DNA of 64,000 nucleotides, from the NCBI GenBank assembly GCA_022647765.1, contig JALCLH010000016.1:1-64000 (forward strand). Reading direction: 5' to 3'. This document shows positions 48,129 to 56,435 of this stretch, piece after piece (positions within the stretch are counted from its first letter, which is position 1; each line of letters starts with the position of its first letter). The notes beneath the pieces were generated by a model that saw nothing but the letters and a program-made list of their open reading frames with translations, did no database searches and was not told the DNA's origin. Source of the stretch: Acidipropionibacterium sp. (GTDB taxonomy: Bacteria; Actinomycetota; Actinomycetes; Propionibacteriales; Propionibacteriaceae). The position numbers and the translations under genes are program-made.

Positions 48129-48626
48129 TCACTCCTCATCGAGCTGGGTGAAGATCTGGCCCAGCAGCGGGATCAGCACATCAAGGGTGTCGGAGGCACC
48201 GCCGCGAGATCCTGGAGAGGCCACCACCAGGGCGCCGTCGCGCCCCCGGGATGTGACGCCGACGACTCCGCGCGACAGGACCGACAGCGGAGTCGCGGCG
48301 AGCCCGTGGCTGCGGATCTGCTCGGCGATCCCGGGCAGTTCGACCGCGATCACTTCGCGCACCGCTTCCGGAGCGTGGTCGTGACGGCTGAATCCGGTGC
48401 CGCCCAGCAGCAGGACGAGCCGGGCCGAACCGGCCAGCGCAGTCGCCAGCGCATGGTGCACCTCCTCGGCGGCCTCGCTGATCACTGTGAGGCCGGTATC
48501 CGCCAGGCCCGCCTCCTGGAGCCGGCTGCGGGCCATCGGCCCCGCCTTGTCGGGGCGCTCACCCGCGATCACGCGGTCGTTGACGACGATGATCTGTGCG
48601 GCGATCGTGGCCAGATCGTATGACAT
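48129..48626 (-). CDS. MogA/MoaB-like molybdopterin-binding protein (intact paralogue)
   Basis: A 165-residue protein of the molybdopterin adenylyltransferase fold. It begins IAAQIIVVNDRVIAGERPDK and has LVLLLGGTGFSRHDHAPEAV, then SRGVVGVTSRGRDGALVVAS. The usual TTGGTG core is altered to LLGGTG. The other copy, at 29919-30404, is frameshifted here, so this may be the only functional one. It is divergent from the Mop-domain regulator across a 94-bp gap holding an inverted repeat. Confidence 0.85.
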   Translation of the reverse strand: MSYDLATIAAQIIVVNDRVIAGERPDKAGPMARSRLQEAGLADTGLTVISEAAEEVHHALATALAGSARLVLLLGGTGFSRHDHAPEAVREVIAVELPGIAEQIRSHGLAATPLSVLSRGVVGVTSRGRDGALVVASPGSRGGASDTLDVLIPLLGQIFTQLDEE

Positions 48627-48677
48627 GCGCTCTCCTCATTATCGGATGTATCTGTCTCATCGTTCCTCATACACGGA

Positions 48678-48705
48678 AGAGAATCCTAATTTCCACGGAT
48701 TCTCT
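48678..48705. promoter_or_regulatory. Perfect 9-bp inverted repeat, candidate operator
   Basis: AGAGAATCC (48678-48686) and GGATTCTCT (48697-48705) form an exact inverted repeat with a 10-base AT-rich spacer. It lies in the divergent promoter region between the MogA-like gene and the HTH-Mop regulator, 15 bases before the latter's ATG. The geometry (19-base centre spacing, about two helical turns) suits a dimeric regulator. The natural candidate is the adjacent HTH-Mop protein acting on itself; this is not shown by the sequence alone. Confidence 0.5.
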
Positions 48706-48720
48706 GGTACATTGTCGCGC

Positions 48721-49128
48721 ATGCCATCGCATCGCATCTCAGACGTGGCCACGCTGCTCGGGATTTCCGACGACTCCGTGCGCCGATGGATCGATCAGGG
48801 CCAGATTCAGGCCACCAAGGACGACGCCGGCATCCTGCGGGTCGATGGAGCCGATCTGGCAGGCTTCCTGGCCACCCAGCAACAGAGCCGCCAGCGGCTC
48901 GAGGATGGTTCCGAGGTGCAGTCCGCGCGCAATCACATCCAGGGGATCATCACGGCGGTCCACTCCGACCCGGTGATGAGCCAGGTCGACATGGTCGCCG
49001 GGAACGCCAGGATCGTCTCGCTGATCTCCACCGAGGCGGTGAACGAACTCCATCTGGAGGTCGGGACGATCGCCGTGGCCCAGGTGAAGGCCACCAATGT
49101 GTCGATCGAACTGCCCAAGACGCGCTGA
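48721..49128 (+). CDS. HTH plus Mop/TOBE domain protein, probable molybdate-responsive regulator
   Basis: A 135-residue protein in two parts. Residues 1-52 form an excisionase/MerR-type helix-turn-helix (ISDVATLLGISDDSVRRWID). Residues 65-135 form a Mop/TOBE domain (SARNHIQGIITAVHSDPVMS, then MVAGNARIVSLIST and VGTIAVAQVKATNVSIE) that binds molybdate or molybdopterin. The ATG at 48721 is chosen because longer readings cross the divergent promoter. It precedes modA by 54 bp and probably regulates molybdate uptake. Confidence 0.87.
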   Translation: MPSHRISDVATLLGISDDSVRRWIDQGQIQATKDDAGILRVDGADLAGFLATQQQSRQRLEDGSEVQSARNHIQGIITAVHSDPVMSQVDMVAGNARIVSLISTEAVNELHLEVGTIAVAQVKATNVSIELPKTR

Positions 49129-49182
49129 TCCCGGTCAGCAAGAACACCAACTCACAACTCCAGAAACGAGCAGGACCCACTC

Positions 49183-49974
49183 ATGAAACTGCGTACCGCA
49201 CTCGCCTCCGCCATCGCGGTGGCACTGCTCGCCCCCGTCGCCGCCTGCTCCTCCTCCGATTCCTCATCGGGTGCCTCGGGCTCGGCCTCCCCCTCAGCCA
49301 CCCAGACCACACTCACTGTCTTCGCGGCGGCCTCCCTCACCAAGTCCTACGACCAGATCGGCCAGCAGTTCGAGAAGGCCCACCCCGGCGTCACCGTCAA
49401 GTTCTCCTACGCGGGTTCCCAGAGCCTGGTCGACCAGCTGGACCAGGGCGCTCCGGCCGACGTGCTGGCCACCGCCGACACCAAGACCATGGACAAGGCC
49501 GGCAAGGGCTCCCTGGTCGGCCCGACCAAGATCTACACCAGCAACCTGCTGACCGTCATCACCCCTCCCGGCAACCCGGGCAAGGTCACCGGGTTCAACG
49601 ACTCCCTCAGTTCGGTGAAGCTGGTGATCTGCGCCCCCGCGGTGCCCTGCGGCAACGCCACCAAGAAGCTTGAGAAGGCGCTCGACGTCACCCTCAGGCC
49701 GGTGAGCGAGGAGCAGCAGGTCACTGATGTGCGCGGCAAGGTCGAGTCGGGCGAGGCCGATGCCGGCATCGTGTACCGCACCGACGCCAAGGTCAGCGGC
49801 GACAAGGTCGACACCATCGACATCAAGGGCGCCGACAAGGCGGTCAACCTCTATCCGATCGCGGTCACCAAGAACGCCAAGAGCCCGGAGGTCGCCCAGC
49901 AGTTCGTCGACTACGTCACCTCCGACGCGGGCAAGAAGGTCCTCACCGCCAACGGTTTCACCCCCGCCTCCTGA
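49183..49974 (+). CDS. modA: Molybdate ABC transporter substrate-binding lipoprotein ModA
   Basis: A 263-residue exported lipoprotein that captures molybdate outside the membrane. The signal peptide ends in a lipobox, LAPVAAC (lipidated Cys near residue 22), followed by a Ser-rich linker. The binding domain starts TLTVFAAASLTKSYDQIGQQ and continues FSYAGSQSLVDQLDQGAPAD, with later YRTDAKVSGDKVDTI, matching ModA. The modBC gene starts 14 bp after the stop. Confidence 0.95.
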   Translation: MKLRTALASAIAVALLAPVAACSSSDSSSGASGSASPSATQTTLTVFAAASLTKSYDQIGQQFEKAHPGVTVKFSYAGSQSLVDQLDQGAPADVLATADTKTMDKAGKGSLVGPTKIYTSNLLTVITPPGNPGKVTGFNDSLSSVKLVICAPAVPCGNATKKLEKALDVTLRPVSEEQQVTDVRGKVESGEADAGIVYRTDAKVSGDKVDTIDIKGADKAVNLYPIAVTKNAKSPEVAQQFVDYVTSDAGKKVLTANGFTPAS

Positions 49975-49988
49975 TCGCGACCCGTTTC

Positions 49989-51881
49989 ATGACCTCGAGC
50001 GTTCGCCAGGGCCGACGTCCGAACCCGGCTCCGTTGCCGGTGTGGACGACGACCCTGGCGATCGTCGGCGTCTGCGCCCTGGTGCTGCCACTGGCCGGCA
50101 TGGGTCACCAGGCGCCGTGGTCGCGTCTTCCCCAGCTCATCACCTCCGATGAGGCCCTGTCGGCGCTGCTGCTGAGCCTGCGCACCTGCATAGCGGCGAC
50201 CATCTGCGATGTTGTCCTCGGCGTCCCTCTGGCCCTGCTGCTGGCGCGCGACTGGCCTGGCGTGCAGACGACTCGCGTCGTCGTGCTGCTGCCACTGTCC
50301 CTGCCCCCGGTGGTCGCCGGCCTGGCGCTGCTGGCCACCTTCGGCCGTCGCGGGCTGCTCGGCCCGTCGCTCCAGGTCCTCGGCATCACCATCGCCTTCT
50401 CGACGACGGCCGTGGTGATGGCCCAGGTCTTCGTCTCGCTGCCCTTCCTGGTGACCACTCTGGAGGCGGCGCTGCGGGCCCGTCCGAGCGGGCTCGAGGA
50501 GACCGCCGCAGGGCTGGGCGCCCGCCCCACCAGGGTGCTCGGCACCATCACCCTGCCCACGATCGTGCCCGAGCTGACCCGTGGGACGGCGTTGGCGATG
50601 GCCCGCTGTCTGGGCGAGTTCGGGGCGACCATCACCTTCGCCGGGTCGCTGCAGGGAGTCACCCGCACCATGCCGTTGGAGATCTATCTGGCCCGGGAGA
50701 CCGATACCGATACCGCACTGGCCCTGGGGATGGTGCTGGTGGCGGTGGGGGCCGTCGTGGTGGCACTCACCCAGTGGCAGCCGTCCCGCCGGCGTCGCGA
50801 CCGCAGACCGCGGACTGGGCGCCAATGGACAAGTGACGATCTGCCGCCGGTGACGCACCTGCCCGCTCAGGCCTCCTCGGTGGATGTGAAGGGCCGGGTC
50901 CTGGCCCGCAACTGGTCGGTGGATTTCTCCATCGATGCCGGCCAGGTGGTCGCAGTGATGGGCCGCAACGGCGCCGGAAAGTCCACCCTCGCGGCGGTCA
51001 TCAGCGGGATGCTCAGCCTGGACGAGGGACAGGTCCGGATCGGCGACCGGCTCGTCGACGGCCGGTCCGGCAACGATAGCGGGAGGCGCGTCCTGGTGGG
51101 CCCGCGGCGCCGCAATGTGGCGCTGCTGGCCCAGCATCCCCGGATCTTCGGCCATATGTCGGTGCTGGCCAATGTCGCCTACGGACCCCGATGCCACCGG
51201 GTACCCCGAGCCCGCGCCCGGGCCATCGCGCTGGCCGAGCTCGACGCCGTGGGCTGCCTGGACCTGGCGTCGCGCCGCGGCGACCAGCTCTCCGGGGGCC
51301 AGGCCGCCAGGGTCGCTCTGGCCCGGGCCCTGGCGGTGCGTCCGGCGGTGCTCATCCTGGACGAGCCCACGGCGGCTCTGGATGTCGAGGCCACCGCGGC
51401 CGTGCACCGGGTGCTGCGCTCGCGGCTCGCCGAGACCGGAACCACCGCGATTCTCATCACCCACGACGTGGTCGACGCCGTCTCGGTGGCCTCGCGGCTG
51501 GTGGTGCTGGAGGGTGGCGCGGTTGCCGAGCAGGGCCCGCCGCGGTCTCTGCTCAGCAAGCCCGAATCGCCGTTCACGGCGCGTCTGGCCGGCCTCAATC
51601 TGATCCGTGATGCGACTGGCACAACGGTCGTTCCCCCGGAGGGAGTCACCCTGCGTCGCACCGAGCCCGGCGCGACGCAGGGCCTGCCGGGAGTCATCGC
51701 CGGAGCCGAGGAGTCCGCTGCGCAGGTTGTCGTGCTGGTCGCCCTGGACTCCGGCCAGACCATCCGCTCCCGGACCACCCTGGCGAGGTGGACCGGACTT
51801 GGGCTCGACCTCGGCGATCCGGTGCGTTGCCAGGTGGACCCCGCCGCGGTCAGGGCGCTGCCCGAACCCGGCAGACCGTAG
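49989..51881 (+). CDS. Fused molybdate ABC transporter permease and ATPase (ModB-ModC)
   Basis: A 630-residue single-chain transporter. Residues 1-265 are the ModB permease with about five or six helices and the EAA-type loop EETAAGLGARPTRVLGTITL. Residues 290-530 are the ModC ATPase: Walker A GRNGAGKST (near 326), signature LSGGQAARVALARAL (near 434), Walker B LILDEPTAALDVE (near 455) and the H-loop LITHDVVDAV. A TOBE-like tail follows. The joining segment (about 265-295) is Arg-rich, with no stop or frame jump, so the fusion appears real. It converges with hisH. Confidence 0.93.
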   Translation: MTSSVRQGRRPNPAPLPVWTTTLAIVGVCALVLPLAGMGHQAPWSRLPQLITSDEALSALLLSLRTCIAATICDVVLGVPLALLLARDWPGVQTTRVVVLLPLSLPPVVAGLALLATFGRRGLLGPSLQVLGITIAFSTTAVVMAQVFVSLPFLVTTLEAALRARPSGLEETAAGLGARPTRVLGTITLPTIVPELTRGTALAMARCLGEFGATITFAGSLQGVTRTMPLEIYLARETDTDTALALGMVLVAVGAVVVALTQWQPSRRRRDRRPRTGRQWTSDDLPPVTHLPAQASSVDVKGRVLARNWSVDFSIDAGQVVAVMGRNGAGKSTLAAVISGMLSLDEGQVRIGDRLVDGRSGNDSGRRVLVGPRRRNVALLAQHPRIFGHMSVLANVAYGPRCHRVPRARARAIALAELDAVGCLDLASRRGDQLSGGQAARVALARALAVRPAVLILDEPTAALDVEATAAVHRVLRSRLAETGTTAILITHDVVDAVSVASRLVVLEGGAVAEQGPPRSLLSKPESPFTARLAGLNLIRDATGTTVVPPEGVTLRRTEPGATQGLPGVIAGAEESAAQVVVLVALDSGQTIRSRTTLARWTGLGLDLGDPVRCQVDPAAVRALPEPGRP

Positions 51882-51902
51882 CCGTCAGAACCCGCCGACC
51901 CC

Positions 51903-52529
51903 TCAGAACTCGTCCAGAAGGGCGAGCCAGTTGCGCAGCAACCTGGCCCCGGCCGCCCCGGACTTCTCGGGGTGGAACTGGGTGGAGCAGACCGGGCCGA
52001 GCTCGGTGGCCGCGACGAACTCGGCGTCCTCGTGCCGGCAGGTGGTGATTCCGCTGTGCGGGGAGCTCGCCAGCACCCCGTAGGAGTGCACGAAGTAGAA
52101 CCTCTCGGACTCGACGCCGGTGAACAGCCGGCTCCCCGGGCACGGAGCGACGCGGTTCCAGCCCATGTGCGGCAGCCGCTCGGCGGGCAGCATGGTCACC
52201 GAGCCGGGCAGCACGCCCAGGCAGCTCACCGCCTCGCCGCGCTCCTCGCCGTCCTCGAAGAGCATCTGGTGGCCCACGCAGATGCCCAGCAGGGGGCGTC
52301 CCCGTTCGACCCAGCCGGCCACCAGGTCGTCCCCGCCCATCGCGCGCAGCCCGGCCATGCAGGCGCCCAGCGCGCCCACTCCGGGCAGCACCAGGGCGTC
52401 GGTGCGCTCCAGCTCGTCGATGTCGGCCGACAGCACCACCTCGGCGCCGGCCACCGCCAGCGCCCGGCAGGCCGAGTGCAGGTTGCCCGAGCCGTGGTCG
52501 ATGACTCCGATCCGTGTCGTCTCAGGCAT
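51903..52529 (-). CDS. hisH: Imidazole glycerol phosphate synthase glutaminase subunit HisH
   Basis: Class I glutamine amidotransferase of 208 residues that supplies ammonia to HisF. The nucleophile motif [19 protein letters not shown] and the His-Glu pair in [14 protein letters not shown] are present, and it begins [18 protein letters not shown]. The ATG lies inside the hisB end (8-bp overlap). In many actinobacteria hisA follows directly; here modBC converges on it instead and hisA is 22 kb away. Confidence 0.94.
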   Translation of the reverse strand: MPETTRIGVIDHGSGNLHSACRALAVAGAEVVLSADIDELERTDALVLPGVGALGACMAGLRAMGGDDLVAGWVERGRPLLGICVGHQMLFEDGEERGEAVSCLGVLPGSVTMLPAERLPHMGWNRVAPCPGSRLFTGVESERFYFVHSYGVLASSPHSGITTCRHEDAEFVAATELGPVCSTQFHPEKSGAAGARLLRNWLALLDEF

Positions 52530-53139
52530 TGAGAGTCCCCTTGGTGCTGGGCACCCGACCGGCCATCCGGGGGTCGGGGGCCACCGCGATCCGCAGGGCC
52601 CGGGCCAGGGCCTTGTACTGGGCCTCGCAGATGTGGTGCGGGTCGCGCCCGGCGAGCAGCCGCAGGTGCACGCACAGCCCGGCATTGGTGGCCAGGGACT
52701 CCACCACGTGGTAGGTCATCGACCCCTGGTAGGCGACCCCGGAGCCGCCGATCCGCACCGTGATCTGGGAGTCCGGCTCCCCGCTGCACACCACATAGGG
52801 CCGGCCGGCGATGTCGACCACGCACTGCGCGAGGGCTTCGTCGAGGGGGACGACGGCGTCGCCGAAGCGGGTGATCCCGGACTTGTCTCCGAGCGCCTCC
52901 TTCAGCGCCTGGCCGAGCGCGATGGCGGTGTCCTCGACACTGTGGTGCCCGTCGATCTCGACATCGCCGGTGGTGCGGATCGCCATGTCGATGCCCGAGT
53001 GCTTCGACAGGGCGGTGAGCATGTGGTCGTAGAAGCCCACGCCGGTGGAGATAGTGGACTCCCCGGTGCCGTCCAGGTCGATGGAGACATCGACCTGGGA
53101 CTCCGAGGTGTTGCGGATGACGTGTGCGGTGCGGCTCAT
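52522..53139 (-). CDS. hisB: Imidazoleglycerol-phosphate dehydratase
   Basis: Monofunctional HisB of 205 residues catalysing the sixth step of histidine synthesis. The repeated metal-binding motifs are [17 protein letters not shown] (near residue 63) and [17 protein letters not shown] (near 163), with [16 protein letters not shown] before them. The frame is intact and overlaps hisH. Confidence 0.95.
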   Translation of the reverse strand: MSRTAHVIRNTSESQVDVSIDLDGTGESTISTGVGFYDHMLTALSKHSGIDMAIRTTGDVEIDGHHSVEDTAIALGQALKEALGDKSGITRFGDAVVPLDEALAQCVVDIAGRPYVVCSGEPDSQITVRIGGSGVAYQGSMTYHVVESLATNAGLCVHLRLLAGRDPHHICEAQYKALARALRIAVAPDPRMAGRVPSTKGTLNA

Positions 53140-53200
53140 CGCGGGATGTTCCTGCTCTCTGATCTGGGCTTGTCTGATCCTGGGCTGTCTGTCCGGGGCT

Positions 53201-54401
53201 CTACTCGGCCCGGGGGGAGGTGCGGACGTGGTTCTTGGAACTGATCGCCTCGCCGGCCGGGGCGGGCATCATCTCCGCGCGCGGGGTGACCTCCAGGGCC
53301 ACCCGCTGGAAGGCGTCCACCTCGGCGGCGGTTCCGGCGCAGACCCGCAGGTATCCCTCGGGCCCGACCTCGCGGATCAGCACGCCGTGCTCCAGGAAGT
53401 CGGCCCACACCGCGTGCCGGTCGGCGAACCGGCCGAAGAGCAGGAAGTTCGACTGGCTGGACACCACGTCCAGGCCGTGCATCCGCAGCCACTGCTCCAT
53501 CCCGGCCCGGGTTTCGCGCAGCTCGTCGACCCGGGCCAGCATCTCGGGGGCGTGGCGCAGGGCCACCCGGGCCACCGTCTGGGTGGTCGCCGAGAGGTGG
53601 TAGGGCAGCCGGACGATCCGCAGCGCATCGACCACCGCCGGTGCGGCCACGGCATAGCCGACCCGCCCGCCGGCCAGCGCGAAGGCCTTCGACAGGGTGC
53701 GGGCCACGATCAGCCGGCCGTACTTCGGCAGCAGCGCAATGGCCGAGTCCTCCGGGGTGTCGTTGAACTCCTGGTAGGCCTCGTCGACCACCACGATGGC
53801 ATCGGTGGCCGCGCACACCTCGTCGATCACGGCCACCGGGGTGGCGGTGCCGGTCGGATTGTTCGGCGAGGTGATGAGCACGATGTCGGCGCCGCTGGCG
53901 GCGATCGCCGAGGTCACCCGCCCGGCGTCCAACCCGAAGTAGTCGTCGCGCGGGAAGGTGACATAGCGGGTGTGGGTGTTGCGGGCGTACTCGGGGTACA
54001 TCGAGTAGGTGGGGGTGAAGGTCAGCAGGGTGCGACCGGGCCCGCCGAAGGCCTGCAGGATGTGGGTCATCACCTCATTGGAGCCGTTGGCCGGCCAGAT
54101 CTGATCGGCCCCCACCCCGAAGCCGATGTACTCGGCCAGGTCGGCGCGCAGCCCGTCGGCCTCCCGGTCGGGGTAGCGGTTGAGGGTGCCGGCGATCTTC
54201 CCGACCGCATGGGCCATGTCGCGGCGCACCGCCTCGGAGGGGGGGTAGGGATTCTCGTTGACGTTGAGACAGACCGGGACGTCCAGCTGCGGGGCGCCGT
54301 AGGGCTCCTCCCCCACCAGCTCGGGGACGCAGCGGCAGCTCGGAGAGCGTGATCGGGTTCACCGTGGGAATGGCCTGGCCGGGCAGGCGGTCGGAGCTCA
54401 T
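53201..54401 (-). CDS. hisC: Histidinol-phosphate aminotransferase (one N-terminal frameshift)
   Basis: PLP aminotransferase of histidine synthesis. It has the family start [20 protein letters not shown], the [14 protein letters not shown] loop and the PLP lysine in [20 protein letters not shown]. An extra base in the GGGG run 54323-54326 separates the true start. Corrected, [15 protein letters not shown] leads into [16 protein letters not shown], for about 399 residues. Read literally, translation would begin at 54316 and lose 28 residues. The ATG overlaps the hisD stop (ATGA). Confidence 0.92.
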
Positions 54402-55702
54402 CGGTCCCTCCGCACGGTGATCGCGTTGGCGTGCCCGGGAAGGTTCTCGGCCAGGGCGAAGGCCTCCACCGGGGAGGACAACTGGTCCAGCGCCTTGTGG
54501 GAGTAGTTGATGACGTGCACCGCCTTCATGAAGCTGCGCACCGACAGGCCCGAGGAGTGGGCCGCCGAGCCGGCGGTGGGCAGCACGTGGGTCGATCCGG
54601 CAGAGTAGTCGCCCAGCGAGACCGGGGACCAGGGGCCGACGAAGATCGCGCCGGCGTTGTGCACCCGGGAGGCGACCTCCTCGGCGTCGGCGGTCTGGAT
54701 CTCCAGGTGCTCGGCTCCGTAGCCGTCGACCACCTTGAGGCCCTGCTCGATATCGCGCACCAGCACGATCGCCGACTGCGGGGAGCCCAGCGAGGTGCGG
54801 ATCCGCTCGGAGTGCAGGGTCGCCGCGACCATCGGCTCAAGCTCGGTGCGGACCTGCTCGGCCAGCTGCGGCGAGTCGGTGACCAGTACGGCGGCGGCCA
54901 GCGGGTCGTGCTCGGCCTGGCTCATCAGGTCGGCCGCGACCAGCCGGGGATCGGCGGTGGAATCGGCGAGTACCGCGATCTCGGTGGGCCCGGCCTCCGA
55001 GTCGATGCCGACGACCCCGCGCAGGTAGCGCTTGGCGGCTACCACGTAGACATTGCCGGGGCCGGTCACCATGTCCACCCGGGGACACAGGCCGGGGACG
55101 CCGTAGGCGAACATCGCGATCGCCTGGGCGCCGCCGACGGCGTAGACCTCGTCGATGCCGAGGATGTCGCACAGGGCCAGGATGTTGGGGTGCGGCAGTC
55201 CGCCGAAGTCGGCCTGCGGGGGCGAGGCCACCGCGATCGAGGAGACGCCGGCGACCTGGGCCGGGACCACATTCATGATGACGCTGGAGGCCAGCGGGGC
55301 GAAACCGCCGGGCACGTACAGCCCGACCCGGTTCACCGGGATGATGCGCTGGCTCACCAGCGCCCCGGGAGCCAGCTCGACCGGCTCCGAGGAGGTCTCC
55401 AGCTCGGCCTGCTCGCACACCGTGCGGCGTCGGCGGATCGACTCGGTGAAGGCCGAGCGCAGGGTCGGGCTGAGCTCGCCGGCGGCCTTGGCGATCTCGT
55501 CGACCGGGACCCGCAGGTGCTCCGGCTCGACATGATCGAAGGTGCGACTGAACTCGCGCAGCGCGTCCTCCCCGTCGCTGCGCACCCGATGGCAGACCGG
55601 CACGATGGCGTCCATCGCCGAGTCCACGTCGATATCGGCCCTGGGCACGACATTGCGGTAGTCGTCTGGATCGGAGGAGGTGAGGTCCACGGTTCGAATC
55701 AC
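54398..55702 (-). CDS. hisD: Histidinol dehydrogenase
   Basis: A 434-residue zinc and NAD enzyme for the last two steps of histidine synthesis. Conserved stretches include [74 protein letters not shown] and [19 protein letters not shown]. The frame is intact. It follows the DUF2567-like gene by 9 bp and heads the hisDCBH run. Confidence 0.96.
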   Translation of the reverse strand: MIRTVDLTSSDPDDYRNVVPRADIDVDSAMDAIVPVCHRVRSDGEDALREFSRTFDHVEPEHLRVPVDEIAKAAGELSPTLRSAFTESIRRRRTVCEQAELETSSEPVELAPGALVSQRIIPVNRVGLYVPGGFAPLASSVIMNVVPAQVAGVSSIAVASPPQADFGGLPHPNILALCDILGIDEVYAVGGAQAIAMFAYGVPGLCPRVDMVTGPGNVYVVAAKRYLRGVVGIDSEAGPTEIAVLADSTADPRLVAADLMSQAEHDPLAAAVLVTDSPQLAEQVRTELEPMVAATLHSERIRTSLGSPQSAIVLVRDIEQGLKVVDGYGAEHLEIQTADAEEVASRVHNAGAIFVGPWSPVSLGDYSAGSTHVLPTAGSAAHSSGLSVRSFMKAVHVINYSHKALDQLSSPVEAFALAENLPGHANAITVRRDR

Positions 55703-55711
55703 GGCACCAGT

Positions 55712-56431
55712 TTAGTGATCCGGCCCCGATGACGCCGAGGGGTCCGCGGCGGCGCCATCCGACGTGCCGGACGGCGTCCGGGGCGACCCCGCAGAACCCG
55801 CTGTCGCGTCCTGGTGCGGCCGACGGCGTCGCGAGCCGCCGTGGCGCAGACGCTCGGCGCCGTCCCACTTCACCATGGAGATCACCAGCACCGGCAGCAG
55901 CCCGGCGAACAGCCACACCAGCAGCGGCACCCAGGTGCGCAGGGCCAGATCGACCGGCACCTCGTCGCCGGACTTGGCCCCCGAGATCCGGATCGCGAAC
56001 CCGGCCGGGCCGATCAGCACGCCGACCCACCAGCAGGCCAGCGCGCCCAGCGCCGCCCCCGCCGCCGCCAGCACCACGACCGCCACCGGCCGACGGGAGA
56101 ACCACCACCAGGCCAGCAGGCCGAGCAGCAGACCGGTCACCAGCCCGATCAGGCAGAAGGTGGCGTCGGAGGAGAACACCGATGTGAGGCCGCGCTCGGA
56201 CATGCCGGCCGAGCCGTCCGCGTTGATCCGGTAGGTCGGCAGGCTGGTGGTGGCGTGCCAGACCAGCCCGGCCACACCGCCCAGCATCAGGCAGGCGATC
56301 AGGTACAGCAGGATTCCGCGCAGCAGAGGGGCGCGGTGCTGCCAGGCCGTCGCGGGTCGGCGCCCGGGCGCGGGGGGACGCCGTACGGCCTGCTCGCGAC
56401 GGGTTGCGGTATCGGCTGAAAGGTTGGTCAT
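55712..56431 (-). CDS. DUF2567-like integral membrane protein
   Basis: A 239-residue protein with about four membrane helices (residues 38-60, 93-111, 118-142 and 166-188) separated by short loops. It has an Arg/Pro-rich N-terminus and a low-complexity Ser/Ala/Gly C-terminal tail. The layout matches the actinobacterial DUF2567 group often found between dnaE and hisD. No catalytic motif. It starts 4 bp after the dnaE stop and is probably co-transcribed. Confidence 0.65.
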   Translation of the reverse strand: MTNLSADTATRREQAVRRPPAPGRRPATAWQHRAPLLRGILLYLIACLMLGGVAGLVWHATTSLPTYRINADGSAGMSERGLTSVFSSDATFCLIGLVTGLLLGLLAWWWFSRRPVAVVVLAAAGAALGALACWWVGVLIGPAGFAIRISGAKSGDEVPVDLALRTWVPLLVWLFAGLLPVLVISMVKWDGAERLRHGGSRRRRPHQDATAGSAGSPRTPSGTSDGAAADPSASSGPDH

Positions 56432-56435
56432 CGTG

